12,432 bases of DNA, taken from JARDZI01 sp041639705 (lineage in GTDB: Bacteria; Bacillota; Clostridia; Clostridiales; Caloramatoraceae). A model generated the notes under the pieces. That model was not told the origin of the DNA and did no database searches. It was given only the letters and a program-made list of their open reading frames with translations. Made by a program: the position numbers and the translations under genes. Below are positions 7,153 to 12,432 of the stretch, one piece after another (position 1 is the stretch's first letter; each line of letters opens with the position of its first letter). The stretch covers positions 1-12,432 of the forward strand of contig JBEQBT010000082.1 in the NCBI GenBank assembly GCA_041639705.1. The letters run 5' to 3'.

Positions 7153-7620
7153 GTTTTTCATCATACCCTTCTCGTGTTTTAAAAGCCATGCTTTTCTTTC
7201 AAGTCCACCTGCATATCCTGTAAGCTTTCCATTGCTGCCTATAACTCTGTGACAGGGCACTACAATACTTATTGGATTTTTCCCATTAGCATTACCTACT
7301 GCCCTCACTGATTTGCTGTTGCCAAGCTTGTATGCAATATCCCTATATGTAAATGTCTCGCCACATGGAATATTCATAAGTTCCATCCATACCCTTCTTT
7401 GAAACTCTGTACCTATCATAGTAAGCTTTATATCAAAAGCCTTTCTTTTACCCATAAAATATTCATCCAGTTGATTATATGCATCCTTCAGTGCCTCTGG
7501 TATTTTATCAACTGTCACTTCACCTTCATTAAAAACAATAGAGGTAACTCCATCCTCAGTACCAGTAATCTCCACAATTCCTATTGGTGAAGAATAATAG
7601 GTCTTAAATATTTTATCCAT
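7147..7620 (-). CDS. ogt: Methylated-DNA--protein-cysteine methyltransferase (O6-methylguanine repair)
   Basis: The protein removes alkyl groups from O6-alkylguanine in DNA by irreversible transfer to its own cysteine. The acceptor is C123 in VVPCHRVIG (121-128). The DNA-binding helix-turn-helix is TYRDIAYKLGNSKSVRAVG (91-109). R106 sits at the position of the arginine finger that flips the damaged base. NANGKNPISIV and the GYAGGLERKAWLLKHE tail are also typical. The short N-terminal domain (1-65) and total length of 157 residues fit the Ogt type, without an Ada regulatory domain. AAGGG at 7629-7633, eight bases before the ATG, supports the start. It lies 144 bases behind the amidase gene, with no good terminator between, so a shared transcript is possible. 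Confidence 0.96.
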   Translation of the reverse strand: MDKIFKTYYSSPIGIVEITGTEDGVTSIVFNEGEVTVDKIPEALKDAYNQLDEYFMGKRKAFDIKLTMIGTEFQRRVWMELMNIPCGETFTYRDIAYKLGNSKSVRAVGNANGKNPISIVVPCHRVIGSNGKLTGYAGGLERKAWLLKHEKGMMKNV

Positions 7621-7764
7621 AATTAATTCCCTTCTTTTTTATCAATTACTTATCTGGAAGTTGGTATTATTTGAACTATTTCAGGTCCTTTACCTATTCT
7701 TATAAGGTACCACGTTCTAATCCCTTATAATTTCAAATTGTTTTTACTAAAATGTCTTCCTTCA

Positions 7765-8679
7765 CTAAAGTCCTTTGATGCTTCTAACTAATTTATCAGT
7801 ATTTAAAATCATTTTTGGAATGATAGCTCTAACTGTTTTTTTAGGATCAACTACCTGACTAATTTTTATATCAACTACTAGGCTTGCTAGCATATATGCT
7901 TCTTCCCATGAAATCTCAAGACCTTTTGCTAAATGCTCCACCCCCTGGTCTGATGCTGATTTTATAGCATCATCCAGCGTATCACCAGAAGCTATTACCA
8001 TTGTTGCATACGAAGTTTCAAGTATTGGCCAGGTAACAGTTTTGTTCTTTATAACATCAACCTTGAGTGTTACTTCACCTTGTACTTCTAAACCTGTAAA
8101 GCATATTTCTCCATCACCCATTATCGCATGTAAATCCCCTAATGCCAAATGCCCTCCAGCTTGCCTCACTGGGAAATAGATAGTTGTCCCCTCACATATA
8201 TCCTTAGTATCCATATTTCCGCCATGCTTCCATGGACTATCTGTACCCCATTCTCCATCCCCATTTCCTGGTGCAACACCTATAACACCTATCATTGGGT
8301 TTATTGGTATCTCTAATCCATTTATCTGGCAGCACCTATCCTTTATAGGAATAATCTTAACCAGTGACTTCTTAGCCTTTTCTGCTAACACTCCTTCTCC
8401 TGGAGCTATCATTACAACACCCTTTTCAGCTATATCCACGTTTAAAATTTTAACTTTAAGAAGATCTCCTGGTTCTGCACCATTAATAAATATAGGTCCT
8501 GTTGCTGGATTAAGTGTAGAGTGGTCAATACTGGTTAAAACCATATCCTCACTTGTTATTTGCTGAAAGAAACAGTCATTTGTTTCTACCTTGAAAATTT
8601 CACCTGGTTCTACGATCACTACAGATGTCATATTTGGCTTAAAGCTGTAAATTACATTTGTACTTTCAACCGTTTTCAT
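7765..8679 (-). CDS. Acetamidase/formamidase family protein
   Basis: The 304-residue protein belongs to the FmdA_AmdA family, cytoplasmic hydrolases that release ammonia from formamide, acetamide or related short amides. Family motifs are STLNPATGPIFINGAEPGD (54-72), IGVIGVAPG (130-138), HGGNMD (152-157) and GDLHAIMGDGE (181-191); the His, Asp and Glu residues of the last two are the expected metal/active-site region. The length fits the shorter bacterial amidases and there is no signal peptide. A near-perfect AAGGAGGG site (8686-8693), six bases before the ATG, supports the start and suggests strong translation. Only 48 bases separate it from the SPL-like radical SAM gene, with no terminator between, so the two are probably cotranscribed. 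The natural substrate cannot be read from sequence. Confidence 0.92.
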   Translation of the reverse strand: MKTVESTNVIYSFKPNMTSVVIVEPGEIFKVETNDCFFQQITSEDMVLTSIDHSTLNPATGPIFINGAEPGDLLKVKILNVDIAEKGVVMIAPGEGVLAEKAKKSLVKIIPIKDRCCQINGLEIPINPMIGVIGVAPGNGDGEWGTDSPWKHGGNMDTKDICEGTTIYFPVRQAGGHLALGDLHAIMGDGEICFTGLEVQGEVTLKVDVIKNKTVTWPILETSYATMVIASGDTLDDAIKSASDQGVEHLAKGLEISWEEAYMLASLVVDIKISQVVDPKKTVRAIIPKMILNTDKLVRSIKGL

Positions 8680-8727
8680 TAATATCCCTCCTTATATCAC
8701 TTTAATTTGTACAATGCTTCAATTTCA

Positions 8728-9615
8728 TCAATCTTTTTCACTTATTTCAAATAAACTCAATTGTTCCATTTGCTTTTTATCCTCATAGGTATGCAGATAC
8801 CTAAATATTTCATCACCTTTGCATACAATACCATGCTTTTTGCATTCATCGTAAAAAATCTTCATCAGTGTATTGCTGTTATCACTGTTACATCCATAGG
8901 AATATCCAAATTTCTGCTGATATTTACTCTTTAACCCGGGAAAATGCTCATCGAGTTTTTTGTAAAAATATTCTCGGTTACCCTCCCGCAGAGTTAACCC
9001 CATACCAAAGCAGATAATGCCATATACCTTGGCTTCAATGCAATATTTTAGAATACCCCTCAGATTTTCCTCTGTGTAGTTGATAAATGGCAAAATTGGG
9101 TCAAGCCACACGACTGTTGGAATACCGTTGTCACCCATAATTTTAAGGGTTTCAAATCGTTCCCTGGTGGTGCTGACATTTGGCTCAATTATTTTACACA
9201 ACTTCTCATCATATGTAGTAAGTGTCATTTGCACAACGCATTTGGATTTTTCATTAATGTTTTTCAACAAATCCAAATCCCTTAAAATACGGCTAGATTT
9301 TGTTTGAATTGCAAGTCCGAAACCGTATTTATCAATAATTTCAATACAATTGCGGGTATTCATTAGCTCGGTTTCAAGATGTATGTAGGGATCGCACATA
9401 GCACCAGTACCTATCATGCACTTCTTGCGTTTACTTTTGAGTGCTGCTTCAAGCAGCTCTGGTGCATTTGACTTGACTTCAATATCCTGAAAATCATGCT
9501 CCATCTGATAACAGCGGCTTCGACTGTCACAGTAAATACAGCCATGGGTACAACCGCGGTATATGTTCATTCCATTTTGAGGGGATAGGATTGCCTTATA
9601 TTCTTTATAATGCAT
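8728..9615 (-). CDS. SPL-like radical SAM protein with C-terminal clamp-binding-type motif
   Basis: The 295-residue protein has the radical SAM iron-sulfur motif CTHGCIYC (C22, C26, C29) close to the N-terminus, followed by DSRSRCYQM (30-38), GTGAMCDPY (69-77), QTKSSRILRDLDLL (104-117) and WLDPILPFIN (170-179). This pattern fits the group annotated as SPL-family (spore photoproduct lyase-like) or Rv2578c/PA0069-type radical SAM proteins; their reaction is not known. C35, C66 and C74 are further conserved-looking cysteines. The tail ends EQLSLFEISEKD, with QLSLF at 285-289 matching the consensus pentapeptide by which bacterial proteins bind the DNA polymerase sliding clamp. That suggests, as inference, work on DNA. 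It precedes the amidase gene and lies two genes before ogt. GGAG at 9622-9625, six bases before the ATG, supports the start. Confidence 0.87.
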   Translation of the reverse strand: MHYKEYKAILSPQNGMNIYRGCTHGCIYCDSRSRCYQMEHDFQDIEVKSNAPELLEAALKSKRKKCMIGTGAMCDPYIHLETELMNTRNCIEIIDKYGFGLAIQTKSSRILRDLDLLKNINEKSKCVVQMTLTTYDEKLCKIIEPNVSTTRERFETLKIMGDNGIPTVVWLDPILPFINYTEENLRGILKYCIEAKVYGIICFGMGLTLREGNREYFYKKLDEHFPGLKSKYQQKFGYSYGCNSDNSNTLMKIFYDECKKHGIVCKGDEIFRYLHTYEDKKQMEQLSLFEISEKD

Positions 9616-9749
9616 AGCTTTCTCCTTTTGTGATCTTCATCGCACATATATTGCTACCTAAAATTTCACAACAAATTAGTTTGTGTTAATATTTACTACT
9701 TATTCAAGTATATCATAAAAATTATTCTTTCTGTAATTTCCACCTATAA

Positions 9750-9775
9750 AAAAAGATGGCATATGCCACCTTTTT
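9750..9775 (-). terminator. Intrinsic terminator of the ABC exporter operon
   Basis: The palindrome TGGCATATGCCA (9757-9768) is extended to a 13-bp stem with one G-T pair when read on the minus strand. It ends in seven T there. It lies 185 bases past the second permease stop and overlaps the last codons of the 51-residue frame. Confidence 0.8.
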
Positions 9776-9929
9776 ATCTTGAGTAAAACTCTATTATTCT
9801 TGATACTGTTACATCCACAGGGATATCATCTACATAAGGAATCTTTACCAGTTTTCCCGAAAAACATTCTTCACTCTTTTCAAGGTAGTTAACCCCAAGC
9901 ATTAGTGAATTAAAGTTCTCAGCAAACAT
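9774..9929 (-). CDS. Possible small protein, 51 residues, unrecognised
   Basis: An ATG-started frame runs from 9929 to a TAA at 9774-9776, beginning 31 bases past the second permease stop. The product starts MFAENFNSLMLGVNYLEK and contains SGKLVKIPYVDD and VDVTVSRIIEFYSR. Its composition is protein-like, with mixed hydrophobic and acidic residues, no membrane segment and no signal peptide. The upstream SD match is weak (AAGAAAG close by, AAGGG too far). The stop lies inside the operon terminator, as the stop of ogt does, which favours a real gene at the end of the operon. The other reading is the surviving C-terminal tail of a deleted larger gene. The rest of this gap, 9616-9749, holds only the upstream region of the SPL-like gene, with no clear promoter. 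Confidence 0.42.
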   Translation of the reverse strand: MFAENFNSLMLGVNYLEKSEECFSGKLVKIPYVDDIPVDVTVSRIIEFYSR

Positions 9930-9960
9930 ATTATTCTTTCTTGATTTTTCCCTTTATACA

Positions 9961-11100
9961 TTAAAGACTAATGCTATGATTTTTAAAACTTTTAACTATA
10001 AAGTACCAGCAAAATGGCGCAAGAAGAATCAGCAGAACAACTACTATAACTGGGTAGAAGACTGGATGTTCAAGAATATTATATACCTTAAATGAACTAA
10101 ACAACCTTTCCACCTGCATGAACCATGTATAGCTAAATCTTGTAATTAAATCAGCTAGTGGTGTCTTAATTGCTATAACCTTATCAACCATAAATGGAAG
10201 TATAAAAGTAACTGTGCACATGAAAAATGTAAGTACTTGAGTTTTACTAATTGATGAAATTAACAAAACAAACAAACCAAATACAATACATGCTCCTAAA
10301 CTGATTAATAACTGAAGAAGGTAATACTGAAAAACAGTAAAATTATATGGGGAATACATATAACTAGTTAAACACTGCATGGGTGCATTCCAACCATGTG
10401 TACCAAAAATAATTAGGTTTCCTAAAAGGTTAAGCAGATTAAAAATCAAATCAAGAACTGCTATAAATAGAACCGCTGCTGCGATCTTAGCTCTTATCAA
10501 TTTTGTTTTACCATATTTTGAACTCAGTATTATTGAGTCCATTCTTGATGAATATTCACCAGAAAACATGGATGAGAGTCCTAGGAGTATCAATACAGCC
10601 ATCATAGCTGCTCCAAGTGAATAAACATATCCAATAGAATAATTCCATCCACCTGTATAGTAATAATCCTTTGTCTGCACCCCTGTCATTGTATTATAGA
10701 ACAATGCATTACTTCTCAGATCATATCCTACTGTGTCATTAATATGCTTTTTTGCGTCAGCAATACTGATTCTTTTGAACTCATATACCACATATTTTTG
10801 ATAAAGGTTACTGTATAAGCTTCTTCTAAATAATTCCTCCTTGGTTGTTGATGTAGTATTTGCTGTACTGGCATTTTGTGCATATCTAACTTCACTGACA
10901 GCTCTCGCCACTTTTTCATCGGTTATTGGACCTTCAACTTCCTCCAGATAATTATTAACAACATTTTTATCTATATTATTATAGTAAAATTGTCCGCCAA
11001 AATTAATTATATTAATAAGGGTGAAAATCACAATTACAATACATAAACTTTTATTTAAAAATATTTTATGCAATTCATACTTAATAAGCTCCAATTCCAT
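9961..11100 (-). CDS. ABC-2 type transporter permease (second of a paralogous pair)
   Basis: The 379-residue membrane protein has about six helices: 18-34, 158-178, 205-232, 258-282, 287-303 and 349-369. A large extracytoplasmic loop fills about 36-155. The cytoplasmic GEYSSRMDSIILSSKYGKTK (181-200) is the region typically touching the ATPase in ABC-2 exporters. HGWNAP (235-240) in the next outer loop matches AGWNAP in the upstream gene, so the two are diverged duplicates and probably form a heterodimeric channel. The start lies eight bases past the stop of the first permease gene; the AAAGGGGGAG site overlaps that stop and sits very close to the ATG, which suggests translational coupling. 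Such three-gene sets export or detoxify peptides, antibiotics or lipids. The substrate here is unknown. Confidence 0.87.
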   Translation of the reverse strand: MELELIKYELHKIFLNKSLCIVIVIFTLINIINFGGQFYYNNIDKNVVNNYLEEVEGPITDEKVARAVSEVRYAQNASTANTTSTTKEELFRRSLYSNLYQKYVVYEFKRISIADAKKHINDTVGYDLRSNALFYNTMTGVQTKDYYYTGGWNYSIGYVYSLGAAMMAVLILLGLSSMFSGEYSSRMDSIILSSKYGKTKLIRAKIAAAVLFIAVLDLIFNLLNLLGNLIIFGTHGWNAPMQCLTSYMYSPYNFTVFQYYLLQLLISLGACIVFGLFVLLISSISKTQVLTFFMCTVTFILPFMVDKVIAIKTPLADLITRFSYTWFMQVERLFSSFKVYNILEHPVFYPVIVVVLLILLAPFCWYFIVKSFKNHSISL

Positions 11101-11108
11101 CTCCCCCT

Positions 11109-12221
11109 TTAATTGGCACGATATAGCCTTCTATATGAAGTATATATTGCTCTCATCATAAGTATCAGCAATATAAGAATAATGGTTGCTAAAACCACCT
11201 CATATTGAATTGAAAAGATAAAAACGCTATAAATATTTTTGTAACTAGTAAATATACCTCTAAGATCAATGAAATCACCTATTATAAAGCTTACAGAACT
11301 TTGTGCTGCTTTATCTCCAATTAATCTAGATATCCCATCAAATATAATAAATACTATTCCTCCTAACGAAAGAGACATTACACTTTTTTTCGAAAAAATT
11401 GATATTAACATAGCTAATAATCCTAAAATAGAAGCACTTAATATATGAAAAAACTGTTGTATGAAGAAAAAATGCCATATTTTTATATTATAGGGAGTAT
11501 CATAATAGATATACTTTAAAGGAGCATTCCATCCTGCCAGTCCATAAATATACCAGTTTGCTAATACATTAATTACAGCAAAAAAAGCTGCCACTAACCC
11601 TGTAAAAACAATCACTGCACCTATTTTCCCATAAATAAGCTTTCTTTTACTTTCTTTTGTTGAATTAACTATCATATACATTCCTGAAAAATATTCCTGG
11701 GGAATTATTATTGATACTCCAAGTAGAACCAACATTATAGTAAAATAGTAGCCAATACTCCATGTGAACTTAATAATTCCCTTCCAACCCTCTGTATAAT
11801 ATGCACTGTCTAATGGTCCAACATTTTTTAAAAGCTTGAGGATAAGTTTTTCTTTCTCACTTTTTGCTTCATTGTTTTCAAAATTACTTATTACTTTTAT
11901 GTATTCATTTCTTTGTGTAACAACTGTATTAATATCCCTATACAAAATGCTTTTACCAAGATTTATCTCATCAAACCTTATTCCATCATGGTAAAGCTTT
12001 CTTAACTCTTTCATACCCTCTTCAGCTATTCTTATTTTCTCAGCTGTAACATAACCCTCTTCTGCCTTATAATATTTATATGCACTTCTATAATGGCTAA
12101 GAGATGAGGGCTTCGTACTGAAAATATAAAGTGCGTTTATTATAATTATCAACACTGCTGCAATATATAATCCCTTCCACTTTAATATCTTTTGAAGTTC
12201 AAATTTAAAAAGCGTCATCAT
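11109..12221 (-). CDS. ABC-2 type transporter permease (first of a paralogous pair)
   Basis: The 370-residue membrane protein follows the same plan as its downstream neighbour: helices near 16-34, 155-175, 196-222, 252-275, 279-295 and 341-360, and a charged outer loop at about 35-150. The cytoplasmic segment QEYFSGMYMIVNSTKESKRK (175-194) aligns with the EY...SxK segment of the neighbour, and AGWNAP lies at 229-234. Its ATG (12219-12221) overlaps the TGA stop of the ATPase gene as ATGA, a hallmark of coupled translation. A second Met codon follows directly, so the start could be one codon later. GAGG within the end of the ATPase gene can serve as ribosome binding site. It is expected to pair with the second permease and the ATPase to form one exporter. 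Confidence 0.87.
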   Translation of the reverse strand: MMTLFKFELQKILKWKGLYIAAVLIIIINALYIFSTKPSSLSHYRSAYKYYKAEEGYVTAEKIRIAEEGMKELRKLYHDGIRFDEINLGKSILYRDINTVVTQRNEYIKVISNFENNEAKSEKEKLILKLLKNVGPLDSAYYTEGWKGIIKFTWSIGYYFTIMLVLLGVSIIIPQEYFSGMYMIVNSTKESKRKLIYGKIGAVIVFTGLVAAFFAVINVLANWYIYGLAGWNAPLKYIYYDTPYNIKIWHFFFIQQFFHILSASILGLLAMLISIFSKKSVMSLSLGGIVFIIFDGISRLIGDKAAQSSVSFIIGDFIDLRGIFTSYKNIYSVFIFSIQYEVVLATIILILLILMMRAIYTSYRRLYRAN

Positions 12222-12432
12222 GGCACAGCCTCAACCTCTTCATCAAAATAATAGAGGTATATATCTTCTAATCTTGGTTCCTGCATAACAGCATTATATA
12301 TTGGCTTTGTGTCAGATATGATTCTGACTTCAACTCCATCTTCCCTTCTTACAACATTTCCAATCCTGTAATCTTTTTCAAGATCTATAAGAGCATTCTC
12401 AGGTATAATTGCACTCCAAATCTTTCCTTTAA
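12218..12432 (-). CDS. ABC transporter ATP-binding protein, C-terminal fragment (cut by window edge)
   Basis: The last 70 codons of a gene that begins beyond the right edge end in TGA at 12218-12220. The translated tail contains KGKIWSAIIPENALIDLE, YRIGNVVRREDG and, near the end, EPRLEDIYLYYFDEEVE. The EPxLEDIYLYYF ending is characteristic of ATPases that partner ABC-2 permeases, and lies after the nucleotide-binding domain. Walker A, the signature motif and Walker B are therefore outside the window and cannot be checked. The four-base ATGA overlap with the first permease gene fixes the operon order: ATPase, permease, permease. Confidence 0.88.
   Translation of the reverse strand, partial: KGKIWSAIIPENALIDLEKDYRIGNVVRREDGVEVRIISDTKPIYNAVMQEPRLEDIYLYYFDEEVEAVP

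Noticed and set aside
7700..7730. Inverted repeat TTATAAGG/CCTTATAA between the amidase gene and ogt, considered as a terminator
   Set aside because: The stem is only 8 bp and AT-rich, the loop is 15 bases, and no U-run follows on the minus strand.
9670..9686. Short inverted repeat ACAAA-TTAG-TTTGT upstream of the SPL-like gene, considered as an operator
   Set aside because: A five-base AT-rich stem is expected by chance in this sequence, and no promoter is clear beside it.

Overview
The window looks like chromosomal DNA of a low-GC, anaerobic Firmicute, most likely Clostridium sensu lato. The reasons are the AT-rich codon use, strong purine-rich Shine-Dalgarno sites (AGGAGG, AGGGGG) before most genes, two radical SAM enzymes, a clostridial-style sensor kinase with a periplasmic-binding-type sensor, and short intrinsic terminators. 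The species cannot be named from this sequence. Apart from one kinase gene, everything lies on the minus strand. No tRNA, rRNA, CRISPR array or intact transposase is visible.

Layout. Bases 1-214 hold the 3' remnant of an IS200/IS605-type element on the minus strand: the last 36 codons of tnpB and a hairpin-rich tail resembling the 3' part of an omegaRNA. Next come a plausible sigma-A promoter (220-248) and a + strand gene for a membrane sensor histidine kinase (322-2682), closed by a strong bidirectional terminator. Convergent to it is a large M29-type aminopeptidase gene (2879-4929), broken by a one-base frameshift at about 3494 that separates the N-terminal part from all the metal ligands. 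A 58-bp near-perfect palindrome (5090-5147) sits just after the stop of a B12-binding-type radical SAM gene (5149-6492). That gene follows a DUF1905/OmdA gene (6540-7007) closely enough to share a transcript. After a terminator come ogt (7147-7620), an acetamidase/formamidase gene (7765-8679) and an SPL-like radical SAM gene (8728-9615), all in one direction. The last block (9774-12432) is an ABC exporter operon. In transcription order it has an ATPase (partial, cut by the window edge), two paralogous ABC-2 permeases and a possible 51-residue ORF ending in a terminator.

How the genes may work together. The ABC block is clearly one coupled operon (ATGA overlap, then an 8-base gap). Ogt is a DNA-alkylation repair enzyme. 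The SPL-like radical SAM protein two genes upstream ends in a perfect QLSLF pentapeptide, the consensus beta-clamp-binding motif, so a DNA-repair role is possible; this is inference. The remaining genes look like ordinary housekeeping or accessory clostridial genes.

I found no clear new multi-gene system. The observations most worth following are the solitary tnpB-tail/omegaRNA relic, the clamp-motif radical SAM protein, the frameshifted aminopeptidase with its uncharacterised N-terminal half, and two unexplained palindromic intergenic elements.
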